Shown here: positions 1 through 7,914 of the stretch, piece by piece
Layout: each line of letters starts with the position of its first letter
Numbering within the stretch: the stretch's first letter is position 1
Origin: Bhargavaea ginsengi
GTDB taxonomy: Bacteria; Bacillota; Bacilli; Bacillales_A; Planococcaceae
Assembly (NCBI RefSeq): GCF_900109165.1
Contig: NZ_FNZF01000001.1
Coordinates: 859,376-923,375 of the forward strand
Length of the DNA stretch: 64,000 nt
Direction of reading: 5' to 3'
Translations under genes and position numbers: made by a program
The notes under the pieces: generated by a model
What the model was told of the DNA's origin: nothing
The model's input: the letters and a program-made list of their open reading frames with translations, nothing else
Database searches by the model: none

Positions 1-342
1 TCCGATCCCCTTTGAATCCAGCAAACGGTCGACGAGAATCAAGTCATGCTCGTCATTGGTCTTTGGAAGCATGATTCCTTTCAGGCAGGAAGATTCCAGA
101 TTCCAGACTAGGCTCAAGTCATCGAGGAAATAAGGCGTTTCGATTGCATTCACTCTTAGATAAGCGGGCTTGCTTCCCGTCTCAAGAAATTTAGCTGCAC
201 ATCGGCGGGCCTCTTCTTTATCTTCCGGAGCCACGGCATCTTCCAGGTCGATGATCAGGGCATCTGCGTCTACCCCGCCCGCCTTCTTCAAATGCTTTTC
301 ACTGTTTCCGGCCACGAACATCAATGATTTCAACTTCATCAT
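1..342 (-). CDS. HpcH/HpaI aldolase / citrate lyase beta (CitE)-like protein, C-terminal part off the window
   Basis: Partial gene; the first 114 codons are visible and the rest lies left of base 1. The translation opens MMKLKSLMFVAGNSEKH, then has ALIIDLEDAVAPEDKEEAR, the nucleotide- and metal-site segment typical of CitE-like lyases (residues about 27-45), and LRVN. The family cleaves or forms acyl-CoA C-C bonds, for example malyl-, citramalyl- or citryl-CoA. The ATG at 342 overlaps the TGA of the upstream CoA-transferase gene (ATGA), so the two are translationally coupled. The pair would activate a dicarboxylic acid to its CoA ester and then split it; citramalate or a similar acid is a reasonable guess but the substrate cannot be read from sequence. 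Confidence 0.85.
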   Translation of the reverse strand, partial: MMKLKSLMFVAGNSEKHLKKAGGVDADALIIDLEDAVAPEDKEEARRCAAKFLETGSKPAYLRVNAIETPYFLDDLSLVWNLESSCLKGIMLPKTNDEHDLILVDRLLDSKGIG

Positions 343-1526
343 TTCCCACCCGCCACTTTCTCTTGTCCGTACTGTGCAATCTCCAAGTCTGAGAATCCGA
401 GTTCAGCGAGTATTTTCTCGTTGTGTTCTCCCACCTGCGGGATCGGGTCCATCCTGGCTTCGAACGTTTCAAATGTCGCAGGCGGCAAGAGGGCCTGGAT
501 CTGTCCTGCAGGGGTTTCTACACCCCGCCAGCGGTTTCTCGCTTTTAATTGAGGATGATCCGCGAATTCCTCCATCGTATTCAGACGGGCGTTAGCGATC
601 TTTTCTTTTTCCAGCAACTCGGTCAATTGCTCCGCCGTGTACTGTCTAAAAGCGTTTTCAATAATCGGTTTAAGTTCACTCTTATTCTGGGTTCTTACCG
701 TATTCGATTGGAACCTGACATCCGTGGCCAGACTGCCGTCGCCGATGACATTCTCGCAGAGACGTTGCCATTCGCGTTCGTTCTGGATCGAAAGGAATAC
801 CTGCTTTTCGTCCCCCGTCGGAAACGGCCCATACGGATAAATGGTCGCGTGGCTCGCACCGGTCCTGGCAGGTTCTTTGCCGCCGTATTTCGAGTAGTAA
901 AGCGGGTACCCCATCCATTCCCCGAGGGCTTCAAGCATGGAAACTTCCAGAACGCTCCCCTTGCCGGTTTTGGAACGTTGGATGATCGCGGTCAAGATTC
1001 CGGAGTAGGCATACATCCCCGCCGCAATATCCGCAACGGAAATCCCCGCTTTTGATGGGGTGTCTTCGGTTCCTGTAATGGACACAAGGCCGGCCTCGCA
1101 CTGAATCAGCAGATCATAGGCTTTCTTGCTGAGATACGGGCCGTCTGTCCCATAACCGGAAATCCCGCAGATGATCAGATCCTTATATTGTTCCTGAAGC
1201 GTTTCCGCGCCGAATCCGAGACGGTCCACCGCTCCGGGCGCAAGGTTCTGAATGAATACATCCGCCTTCGCCAATAATCGGTGCAGAATCTCCTTGCCTT
1301 CCTCACTCTTCAGATCCAACTCTAGCGACTCTTTCGAACGGTTGATCCAAACAAAGTGACTGGACTGGCCATTCACTGTCCCATCATAATGACGCGCAAA
1401 GTCTCCGCTCCCGGGACGTTCGATTTTAATGACACGTGCCCCAAGGTCTGCCAACTGCCTGGAAGCAAAAGGCGCTGCAACTGCCTGCTCCAACGAAACG
1501 ACTGTAATACCTTCCAAAGGTCTCAA
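339..1526 (-). CDS. CaiB/BaiF family (class III) CoA-transferase
   Basis: The 395-residue length is usual for a class III CoA-transferase, which moves CoA between carboxylic acids through an aspartyl-CoA intermediate. Visible are the N-terminal VVSLEQAVAAPFASRQLADLGARVIKIE-type start, the segment after KSEEGKEI, and KKAYDLLIQCEAGL with D138 as likely catalytic aspartate. Translation starts at TTG (1524-1526), preceded by AAGGGGG nine bases upstream. It overlaps the CitE-like gene by 4 bases and is divergent from a GntR regulator that probably controls it. A succinyl-CoA:citramalate or mesaconate transferase is possible; the substrate is inference. Confidence 0.88.
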   Translation of the reverse strand: MRPLEGITVVSLEQAVAAPFASRQLADLGARVIKIERPGSGDFARHYDGTVNGQSSHFVWINRSKESLELDLKSEEGKEILHRLLAKADVFIQNLAPGAVDRLGFGAETLQEQYKDLIICGISGYGTDGPYLSKKAYDLLIQCEAGLVSITGTEDTPSKAGISVADIAAGMYAYSGILTAIIQRSKTGKGSVLEVSMLEALGEWMGYPLYYSKYGGKEPARTGASHATIYPYGPFPTGDEKQVFLSIQNEREWQRLCENVIGDGSLATDVRFQSNTVRTQNKSELKPIIENAFRQYTAEQLTELLEKEKIANARLNTMEEFADHPQLKARNRWRGVETPAGQIQALLPPATFETFEARMDPIPQVGEHNEKILAELGFSDLEIAQYGQEKVAGGK

Positions 1527-1694
1527 CTAATTTTACCCCCTTAAAAGGGATTCTGGATTTTGGATACAGAATCCTTTGTGTTATTATTCAACTTAGTAAC
1601 ACAATTGTCAATGTATTTTTTCTTTTCTATCTACAAATAGAATGGCTTATACTTATGAATACAATAGTAAGTTGTGAAGAGGAGGTCCCGCGAG

Positions 1695-2327
1695 ATGAAA
1701 CCGATTGAGAAGAAGTCCGCTCGCGACCAAGTGATTATCTCGTTGAGAAAAGCGATCTTTAACGGTGATTTGAAAAACGGGGAAGAAATCACCCAGGAAG
1801 AAATCGCAAAAATCCTAAATGTGTCCCGCATGCCTGTCCGGGAAGCGTTCTATGCCCTTGAACGGGAAGGCTTGCTGCTCACTCAACAAAACCGAAGGGT
1901 TATCGTGAAAGGCGTCACTGAGGAAGACATCAAGGACCACTACGATATCCGCGCGATGCTGGAAGGGGAAGCAGCTGCCAAAGCCGCCCGCCTCGCGACT
2001 GATTTGAAGGACCTTGAGGAGATCAATAAAGAGATTGAAAAAGCCGTCCAAGCAAGAAACACGGATGAGTATATTGTTGCCAACGAACATTTCCACAGGA
2101 CCATCTGGAAGCTTTCCAATAGCGTGCGGCTGCAATCATTCCTGGATCAGCTCTGGAGCGGTCTGCCCCCGCACCTTGCAGAAATGGTCACAGAGCAGAT
2201 GGGAAAGGCGCATTCTGAACATCAGGACATCCTGGAAGCTTTCCGCAATCGAGATGAACATGCAGCACGCGAGTTGATGATGAGTCATATCAAGCGGAGC
2301 AAAATTGATTTTCTGAAGATCTTTTGA
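1695..2327 (+). CDS. GntR family regulator, FadR/FCD subfamily
   Basis: DNA-binding repressor or activator of 210 residues. An N-terminal winged helix-turn-helix (about residues 33-60, ITQEEIAKILNVSRMPVREA) precedes an all-helical FCD ligand domain (about 78-205) with the metal- or ligand-binding pattern DHYDIRAMLEG and NEHFH. The ATG at 1695 follows GGAGGT by 8 bases and is preferred over a GTG at 1674 that lies upstream of that RBS. The gene is divergent from the CoA-transferase/lyase pair, and FCD regulators usually sense organic acids, so control of that pair is likely. A terminator follows directly. Confidence 0.85.
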   Translation: MKPIEKKSARDQVIISLRKAIFNGDLKNGEEITQEEIAKILNVSRMPVREAFYALEREGLLLTQQNRRVIVKGVTEEDIKDHYDIRAMLEGEAAAKAARLATDLKDLEEINKEIEKAVQARNTDEYIVANEHFHRTIWKLSNSVRLQSFLDQLWSGLPPHLAEMVTEQMGKAHSEHQDILEAFRNRDEHAARELMMSHIKRSKIDFLKIF

Positions 2328-2337
2328 TGCACGTTGA

Positions 2338-2382
2338 AGAGACGCATTTGCCTGGAACTGCGGCAAAATGCGTCTCTTTTTG
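2338..2382 (+). terminator. Rho-independent terminator of the GntR gene
   Basis: AGAGACGCATTT pairs with AAATGCGTCTCT across a GC-rich loop and is followed by five T residues. Confidence 0.85.
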
Positions 2383-2402
2383 ATAGTTTGGAGTTTCGTA
2401 CT

Positions 2403-2434
2403 GAATGGTTACCTTGAGTCAGTGAGTGGTTACC
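2403..2434 (+). repeat. Pair of GARTNNTTACC cores, 21-nt pitch
   Basis: GAATGGTTACC at 2403-2413 and GAGTGGTTACC at 2424-2434, start to start 21 nt. They sit just behind the GntR terminator. Same core as the pairs and arrays at 5626, 13331, 18842 and 21759. Confidence 0.7.
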
Positions 2435-2512
2435 TGTGGCGCCTTCCAATTCCCAACAAATTGATGTTCAATATTTCTATACATACATCACCCTTGAAAG
2501 AAGGTGCAGCAG

Positions 2513-2743
2513 ATGATCAAGGAAACGATTCGGGATGCCCTTATTGCGGCGGCAGTTATCCTTGTTTTAAAAAGCATTACCAAGATCCTCAATAACCCCT
2601 CCTATTTCTCAGAGATGTTCGCTGAGGGTGCCGGAGTGGCAGTCGGCGCTCTACTGATGTCTTATGTCGCCATCTTCATCTTCCTTTTCATCCTGATGTT
2701 CAGCGTGAAAAAGTTCTCCAAACCACGGAGAACGGCCAGATAG
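2513..2743 (+). CDS. Small membrane protein, unknown function
   Basis: 76 residues with two predicted membrane helices (about 8-26 ALIAAAVILVLKSIT and 46-66 GALLMSYVAIFIFLFILMF) and a basic tail KKFSKPRRTAR. I do not recognise a family. The ATG at 2513 is preferred to the GTG at 2504 because AAAGAAGGTG lies 6-7 bases ahead of it and contains that GTG. It stands alone between two terminator-like hairpins, so it is probably monocistronic. Confidence 0.6.
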   Translation: MIKETIRDALIAAAVILVLKSITKILNNPSYFSEMFAEGAGVAVGALLMSYVAIFIFLFILMFSVKKFSKPRRTAR

Positions 2744-2750
2744 AAATTGA

Positions 2751-2776
2751 AATGGGACTGCCGCTTTGGCAGTCCC
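2751..2776. terminator. Hairpin between convergent small genes
   Basis: TGGGACTGCC / GGCAGTCCCA with a 4-5 base loop. T-rich sequence lies on both sides, best on the minus strand, so it can serve the convergent DUF2188 gene as well as the membrane-protein gene. Confidence 0.65.
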
Positions 2777-2788
2777 ATCCTACTTCCC

Positions 2789-3010
2789 TTATCCCCTCGG
2801 CGGAAACGGATCCTTCCCGTATGTATTCCGCTCCCGAATCTGTCCGTCCTCACCGTGGATCAGCAGCTCCGCCCGTTCCTGCTTGGCGAGCTCCCGTCCG
2901 ATTTCGAACGCTTCTTCCTGCGTACCTACCACTTGTGACGGCTCCGACTCCCCTTCCGCTTTAACGCCCCATCTGTCATCCATCGGTACCACATGTATGT
3001 TCTTGCCCAT
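2789..3010 (-). CDS. DUF2188 family protein
   Basis: 73 residues. The N-terminus KNIHVVPMDDRWGVKAEG, then SQVVGTQEEAFEIGRELAK and the ending GQIRERNTYGKDPFPP, are the hallmark of DUF2188, a small cytosolic family that uses an R-x-x-x-YG-x-DP ending. Function is not known. AAGGAG lies 8 bases before the ATG at 3010; a GTG nine bases further upstream overlaps the RBS and was rejected. Confidence 0.85.
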   Translation of the reverse strand: MGKNIHVVPMDDRWGVKAEGESEPSQVVGTQEEAFEIGRELAKQERAELLIHGEDGQIRERNTYGKDPFPPRG

Positions 3011-3022
3011 TTTGCTCACTCC

Positions 3023-3571
3023 TTAATAATGTTTTGTGTTGGTTGTCCTAAACTCCTTAAGGGATTTAAACCCATGCTTCTTAATTACTTTTTTAACTTC
3101 CTCTTCTTTATCATTTATGTCCGTCATTTTTATCCTCAGGACGTCCTCTATGTTTACCTGGTTTCCTGTAAAGTCTTTCTTGAGTGACGCTATAATAGAG
3201 GCAACAAGAACTATTATTTCAATGTCCCCCTTTGCTTTTTTCTCATGTTCGGTATAACTATATTGTTGGAATATCGCTAGCCTCCTAACACTTTCAGAAG
3301 ATGAATACATGAACGTGTCGTAAATCAATGAATTTATATATCCAACATCCGCCATTTTCTCTTTCACTTCTACTTCTCCTACCCGAAATAATAGCTCAGT
3401 CCACTTATTGTAAATATCTTGCATATTCTCCCCGCTTGTACTGCGAAAATAGTTATCAATTTGGAGGTAGCGAGTATTCTTTTGGGTAATTTTAGATTCA
3501 ATGATTTTCCACGCAATGTTAATTAAAGCGGTAATTACAGAGCTGGTGAGAATAATTATCCAGATTTCCAT
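3023..3571 (-). CDS. Membrane-anchored hypothetical protein, AT-rich
   Basis: 182 residues. One N-terminal membrane helix (EIWIIILTSSVITALINIAW) is followed by a helical, charged cytoplasmic or extracellular region ending in a lysine-rich tail. No family recognised. The ATG at 3571 has AAGGAG 8 bases upstream. The coding DNA is visibly AT-richer than nearly all neighbours, which suggests recent acquisition, possibly a defence-island or prophage remnant cargo gene, but no mobile element flanks it. Confidence 0.6.
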   Translation of the reverse strand: MEIWIIILTSSVITALINIAWKIIESKITQKNTRYLQIDNYFRSTSGENMQDIYNKWTELLFRVGEVEVKEKMADVGYINSLIYDTFMYSSSESVRRLAIFQQYSYTEHEKKAKGDIEIIVLVASIIASLKKDFTGNQVNIEDVLRIKMTDINDKEEEVKKVIKKHGFKSLKEFRTTNTKHY

Positions 3572-3702
3572 CCTCCTCACTCCTTCTTCGCTCTTTTCTT
3601 CTTTCATTCCCCTCTACGAGACTGGCCAATCCGGACAGTGGAGTTCATCGCTTTTCTTCCTCCAGAAATATATTTTTCTACCACTCTCAAAACCTATAGA
3701 CA

Positions 3703-3723
3703 CGCCCCCGCCCGCCGACTATA
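3703..3723 (+). promoter_or_regulatory. C-rich promoter block shared by SLH genes
   Basis: The block CGCCCCCGCCCGCCGAC followed by TATA is repeated exactly at 5760-5780 before the third SLH gene. A looser version (CCCCGCCCCTCCCGACGGG) lies at 12350-12368 before the fourth. It sits 34-40 bases ahead of the start codons, so it lies in or next to the core promoter; the CGAC could be an ECF-type -10 element. The role is inferred from conservation only. Confidence 0.5.
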
Positions 3724-3762
3724 ATCTTCTCAATGCCAACAGAATAGAGGGAAAATAAGCAC

Positions 3763-4659
3763 ATGAAATCACTAATTAAGTGGGGGCTAGCGGTTACGCT
3801 GACTGTCAGCGCCTTTCTTCCGTCCGCTGCGTTTGCACAGGGGTACTCCGACGTTTCAGAGAAAGACACGCACTATGAGAATATCCTGACTGCTCAGGAA
3901 CTTGGGCTTATGACGGGCTATGCGGACGGCACGTTCCAGTCGTCGAAGCCGCTTCAGCGGGCGAATGTCATCAAGGCTTTAGGCAAACTGCAACTGCGCT
4001 TGAGCGGTGAAACGCTGGAGTCGTATCCGTATTACGGGACGCGGCCGTTCCGGGATATCCCGCGGACGCATGCGGACAAGGAACTGTTTAAGTACTCGAT
4101 CATCGTCAAGGATGCGGGCATTTTCGATGGGGATCCGAACGGGAACGTCAATCCCGGCAAGCTGATGTCCCGCCAGCAGATGGCGAAGGTGCTCGTGAAT
4201 GCGTTCGGGCTGTGGGACGCTGAGGACCTGGAAGACACCGTCATTACGGACCTCGATCAGGCGGCCTGGTACTTCCAGGACTATATCCTCCTGCTGTCCC
4301 ACTTCGGCGTGACGACTGTGACTGAATACCGTCCGCTCGCGACGACGACGCGCGGTCAGTTCGCTTCGTTCTTGGTGCGCTCGTATGATGTGATGTTTGA
4401 TTCCCCGATCGATTCGATCGATGAGTACTATGTGGACCTGCTTCCTGGTGAACAGCCGGAGCTGCCGGACCATGTGTTTGTCTACCTCGAGAACGGCAAC
4501 ATGTTCAGCACGCCTGTTGAATGGGACCTGAACGGGGTCGATTTGAATACGCCGGGAGAATACGTCATTACCGGGACTCTCAAGGAGTTCCCGGGTGAAA
4601 CGGCGACGGCTACGATCTATGTCTACTCGGAAGACGAGTGGATGGAAATTGAAGAATAA
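3763..4659 (+). CDS. SLH-domain surface protein with Ig-like tail, paralogue 1
   Basis: 298 residues, exported and probably held on pyruvylated secondary wall polymer. A signal peptide ends near AFA (residue 25). Three SLH-type units follow: about 27-75 (YSDV...GLMTGYADGTF...LQRANVIKAL), 92-150 (PFRDIP...AGIFDGDPNG) and 158-210 (a diverged third unit ending in RGQFASFLVRSYDV). The C-terminal about 70 residues (ELPDHVFVYLENG, TPGEYVITGTL) resemble a group 4 bacterial Ig-like domain. There is no large S-layer lattice domain, so a wall-associated accessory protein is more likely than the main S-layer. It is followed 13 bases later by paralogue 2. Confidence 0.85.
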   Translation: MKSLIKWGLAVTLTVSAFLPSAAFAQGYSDVSEKDTHYENILTAQELGLMTGYADGTFQSSKPLQRANVIKALGKLQLRLSGETLESYPYYGTRPFRDIPRTHADKELFKYSIIVKDAGIFDGDPNGNVNPGKLMSRQQMAKVLVNAFGLWDAEDLEDTVITDLDQAAWYFQDYILLLSHFGVTTVTEYRPLATTTRGQFASFLVRSYDVMFDSPIDSIDEYYVDLLPGEQPELPDHVFVYLENGNMFSTPVEWDLNGVDLNTPGEYVITGTLKEFPGETATATIYVYSEDEWMEIEE

Positions 4660-4672
4660 TGGGGGAATACTG

Positions 4673-5569
4673 ATGAAATCAATGTTGAAATGGGGCCTGG
4701 CCGCAGTCATCGCTGCAGGTACGCTCCTTCCATCCGCGGCATTCGCGGAAGGCTACACAGATGTGAAAGAGACCAACACACACTATGACAACATCCTGAT
4801 CGCGCAGGAGCTTGGCATCCTGAGCGGCTATCCGGACGGCACATTCCGCCCGAACCAGAAGCTGACACGCGCGCACGTCATCAAGGCACTCGGCAAGTTT
4901 GAGTTGGAGATGGCGGAAAAGACGATGGACACGTATCCCGTTGCTGGCGTGAAGCCGTTCAGGGATATTCCTCCGACCTCCCGGGACCAGGAACTGTACA
5001 AGCTGTCCCTCGTCGTGAAGGCGGCGGGTATCTTTGACGGCGACCCGAACAATGATGCCAAACCTGCAAACCTCATGTCCCGCCAGCAGATGGCGAAAGT
5101 GCTTGTGAACGCATTCTGGCTCGAGGACCTGGAAGATGTCGATGCGGACGTGCGTGACCTGGACAAGGCGGCGCCCTACTTCCGTGATCAGATCAAGATC
5201 CTCTCCGAGAACGGCGTGACAAACGTGACAGAATTCCGTCCGACAGAAACCACTTCGCGCGCACAGTTCGCCTCGTTCCTCGTGCGTTCGTTTGACGCCA
5301 TGCTCGCCGCTCCGATTGAATCCGTGATCGATCCGGAGCCGGTTACGACGACTGTTGGCGTTGAACCGGAACTTCCGGAATCTGTGGAAGTCGTGCTGAC
5401 AAACGGCATCATCGCCGAGACGTATGTCGACTGGGATACGAGCGGATTGAACTTGAAGGAAGTCGGCCGCTATACGATCACCGGCGAAATCTGGGATGCA
5501 GACTGGGTCATTGAGCTTGAAGTCATCGTGGATGACGTGCGGCATACGGATCCGGTTGAGGAAAAATAA
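4673..5569 (+). CDS. SLH-domain surface protein with Ig-like tail, paralogue 2
   Basis: 298 residues with the same plan as its neighbours: signal peptide (AFA at about 25), SLH unit 1 with LSGYPDGTFRPNQKLTRA (the most canonical SLH sequence of the set), unit 2 with PFRDIP and AGIFDGDPNN, unit 3 with RAQFASFLVRSFDAM, then an Ig-like tail (ELPESVEVVLTNG, VGRYTITGEI). The ATG at 4673 follows GGGGG by 7 bases and lies only 13 bases after paralogue 1, so the two form an operon ended by the terminator at 5578. Confidence 0.85.
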   Translation: MKSMLKWGLAAVIAAGTLLPSAAFAEGYTDVKETNTHYDNILIAQELGILSGYPDGTFRPNQKLTRAHVIKALGKFELEMAEKTMDTYPVAGVKPFRDIPPTSRDQELYKLSLVVKAAGIFDGDPNNDAKPANLMSRQQMAKVLVNAFWLEDLEDVDADVRDLDKAAPYFRDQIKILSENGVTNVTEFRPTETTSRAQFASFLVRSFDAMLAAPIESVIDPEPVTTTVGVEPELPESVEVVLTNGIIAETYVDWDTSGLNLKEVGRYTITGEIWDADWVIELEVIVDDVRHTDPVEEK

Positions 5570-5577
5570 TATATTGT

Positions 5578-5613
5578 GAAAGGAGGAGCGCCTGCGGGCA
5601 CTCCTCCTTTTTG
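5578..5613 (+). terminator. Terminator of SLH genes 1-2
   Basis: AAAGGAGGAGCGCC pairs with GGCACTCCTCCTTT over TGCG and runs into T5. A near-identical hairpin ends SLH gene 3 at 6723. Confidence 0.9.
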
Positions 5614-5625
5614 TAGTGATCAGTT

Positions 5626-5657
5626 GAATGGTTACCCCGAAGGGGTGAGTGATTACC
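5626..5657 (+). repeat. Pair of GARTNNTTACC cores, 21-nt pitch
   Basis: GAATGGTTACC at 5626 and GAGTGATTACC at 5647. The spacer forms a small hairpin ACCCC-GAA-GGGGT. It lies between the terminator of SLH gene 2 and the promoter of SLH gene 3. Confidence 0.7.
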
Positions 5658-5814
5658 TCTATCTTTATCCAAGGGTAAACAACCAGCCCGGACAATGTCG
5701 GATACCGGTTTTATTCCTCTAAAACTATATATTTCTTCCGACATCAACCGCTATGGACTCGCCCCCGCCCGCCGACTATACTCATCTCAACACACAGAGA
5801 ATTGGGGGAATCAC

Positions 5815-6717
5815 ATGAAATCATTGATCAAATGGGGGCTGGCGGCATTGATTGCAGTCGGGACGCTCCTGCCGTCCGCGGCCTATGCGCAGGGGTATTC
5901 CGACGTCACAGAGAATGACACGCACTACGAGAATATTCTGGCCGCTCAGGAGCTCGGACTCATGACCGGCTATGCGGACGGGACGTTCCAGTCGTCGAAG
6001 CCGCTCCAGCGGGCGAATGTCATCAAGGCGCTCGGCAAGCTGCAGCTGCGCCTGATCGGCGAGACGCTGGAGACCTATCCGTACTACGCGCCGCGGCCGT
6101 TCCGCGACATCCCGCGGACGCATCCGGACAAGGAGCTGTTCAAGTACTCGATCATCGTCCGCGACGCCGGCATTTTCGAAGGGGATTCAAACGGAAATGT
6201 GAATCCGGATAAACTCATGACCCGCCAGCAGATGGCGAAGGTGCTCGTGAACGCATTCGGGCTGTGGCAAGTCGGGGACCTTGACGACACTGCGATTACC
6301 GACCTTGATCAGGCGGCGTGGTATTTCCAGGACTATATCCTGCTGCTGTCCCATTATGGCGTGACGACCGTGTCGGAGTACCGGCCGCTCGCGACGACGA
6401 CCCGCGGACAGTTCGCTTCGTTCCTGGTGCGGGCATATGACGTCATGACCGACTCCCCGGTGGAGTATATCGAGGAGTATTATGCGGACCTGTTGCCTGG
6501 CGAACAGCCGGAGTTGCCGGATTCCCTGTATGTTTTCCTCCAGAACGGGGCCATGTTCAATACACCTGTCGAATGGGATTTGGATGAGCTGGATACGACT
6601 ACGCCGGGTGAATATGTGATTACCGGGACACTGAAAGAATTCCCTGGTGAGACAGCTGTGGCGACGATCTATGTTTATTCTGAGGATCAGTGGCTGGAAG
6701 ACGAACCGGTTGAGTAA
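5815..6717 (+). CDS. SLH-domain surface protein with Ig-like tail, paralogue 3
   Basis: 300 residues, very close to paralogue 1 over its whole length (same LMTGYADGTFQSSKPLQRAN and PFRDIPRTHPDKELFKYSII segments), so it arose by recent duplication or gene conversion. Signal peptide to AYA (about 25), three SLH-type units and an Ig-like tail (ELPDSLYVFLQNG, TPGEYVITGTL). The ATG at 5815 has GGGGG about 6-7 bases upstream. Its promoter block at 5760-5780 is also a copy of the one before paralogue 1, and its terminator a copy of the one behind paralogue 2. Confidence 0.85.
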   Translation: MKSLIKWGLAALIAVGTLLPSAAYAQGYSDVTENDTHYENILAAQELGLMTGYADGTFQSSKPLQRANVIKALGKLQLRLIGETLETYPYYAPRPFRDIPRTHPDKELFKYSIIVRDAGIFEGDSNGNVNPDKLMTRQQMAKVLVNAFGLWQVGDLDDTAITDLDQAAWYFQDYILLLSHYGVTTVSEYRPLATTTRGQFASFLVRAYDVMTDSPVEYIEEYYADLLPGEQPELPDSLYVFLQNGAMFNTPVEWDLDELDTTTPGEYVITGTLKEFPGETAVATIYVYSEDQWLEDEPVE

Positions 6718-6722
6718 TGTCG

Positions 6723-6756
6723 AAGGAGGAGCGCCTGCGGGCACTCCTCCTTTTTG
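6723..6756 (+). terminator. Terminator of SLH gene 3
   Basis: AAGGAGGAGCGCC / GGCACTCCTCCTT with T5; copy of the terminator at 5578. Confidence 0.9.
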
Positions 6757-6759
6757 CGT

Positions 6760-6857
6760 GAATTCCCACCTATGGGGGTGCGAATCCCTACCAAGGGGGG
6801 TGCCAGTTCCCACCTCCCCCCTGCTGAGCTCCTACCAATCGGTTGCGAGTTCCTACG
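6760..6857 (+). repeat. Five-unit GARTYMCYACC array, 22-nt pitch
   Basis: Cores start at 6760 (GAATTCCCACC), 6782 (GAATCCCTACC), 6804 (CAGTTCCCACC), 6826 (GAGCTCCTACC) and 6847 (GAGTTCCTACG). Pitch is 22, 22, 22, 21. Spacers alternate between G-rich (GGGGTG) and C-rich (CCCCCT), so neighbouring spacers can pair. It lies between the SLH gene 3 terminator and the end of the LysR gene. Confidence 0.75.
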
Positions 6858-6877
6858 TCCATCCCAGTCATAACCGA

Positions 6878-6917
6878 AAAAATCCTCAGATACTTTTTCA
6901 AGTACTGAGGACTTTTT
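6878..6917. terminator. Bidirectional hairpin at the end of the LysR gene
   Basis: AATCCTCAG...CTGAGGACTT with A-rich left and T-rich right flanks. It overlaps the LysR stop codon at 6898 and can end transcripts from either side. Confidence 0.7.
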
Positions 6918-7791
6918 TATTTGCAAGCGGGTATGCCATTTCGCCGACCCGTTCAAATGTTTCGATGAACTTTTCGAGTGTGGACGTTAAATAGGCATCC
7001 TTCCGTCTGATAAATATTGTGTTGACTTTACTGTATTTTTCGGGCAAGTAATGGCAGTGAATGATTCCTCTTTCTTCGAGATGGGCAACAGCTGATTTGG
7101 GAACGAACGTAATGCCCAGCCCCATCGTGACGCTCCCCAAAATCGTTTCCAGCGTCCCGAACTCCATTAATTTTTGCGGTGTGATGTTTTGATCGTTATA
7201 CCACTTTGCCAGCCGTGCCCGGTAGCCGCATCCTTCGCTAAAGCAAAGAATCGGTTCTTCTTTTAATTGATCCAAAGAAGTCTTCGTACTGTCCGAGATC
7301 AGGACAAGCTCTTCTTGAAAAACATCATGGGAAACCAGTTCAGGATGGGGCTCGATTTCTGTCACGAACGCACCGTCCAAACGGTGATGCAGCACATCAT
7401 TTTGTAGTTGATGAGTCACACCCGTGTAGAGTGATAGGTCTACGTTTTGATACTTTTTGTTATAAGAAGCCAGGATCACCGGCAGTTTCATAACGGTTTC
7501 AACAGTCCCGATTTCAAGTTTGCCTGCCGGTTCAGTTTTGCTTTGAACGACTTTCTTCATTTCATTTGTCAGCGCAAGAATCTTTTCACAGTAAACAAGA
7601 AGTTTTTTTCCTTCCGGCGTTAATGTCATTCCACGGCTATGACGGTTAAAAAGAGCGGTATTCATTTCAGTCTCAAGTTTTTTAATCCTTGAGGTGATAT
7701 TGGATTGGACATAACTTAATTCTTTTGCAGCATCGGTCACTGTCCCTTTTTGTGCAACCATTTGAAAAATCTCTAGATCTTTAAATTCCAT
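6898..7791 (-). CDS. LysR family transcriptional regulator
   Basis: 297 residues. Winged HTH at residues 3-60 (FKDLEIFQMVAQKGTVTDAAKELSY... then TLTPEGKKLL), followed by a substrate-binding-like effector domain. GGAGG lies 9 bases before the ATG at 7791. It is divergent from an EamA exporter with about 120 bases between starts, the usual arrangement for a LysR protein controlling its neighbour. Effector unknown. Confidence 0.87.
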   Translation of the reverse strand: MEFKDLEIFQMVAQKGTVTDAAKELSYVQSNITSRIKKLETEMNTALFNRHSRGMTLTPEGKKLLVYCEKILALTNEMKKVVQSKTEPAGKLEIGTVETVMKLPVILASYNKKYQNVDLSLYTGVTHQLQNDVLHHRLDGAFVTEIEPHPELVSHDVFQEELVLISDSTKTSLDQLKEEPILCFSEGCGYRARLAKWYNDQNITPQKLMEFGTLETILGSVTMGLGITFVPKSAVAHLEERGIIHCHYLPEKYSKVNTIFIRRKDAYLTSTLEKFIETFERVGEMAYPLANKKVLST

Positions 7792-7914
7792 ATGATCACC
7801 CCTCCTTCTTATGATATCACCAATCGAGATGGCAAGCATCAATATCGTTCATTTTTAAAGATATCGCGCATGTGATTTAATTAGAGGTAATAGAGTTGAA
7901 GGAGATCGAACATC

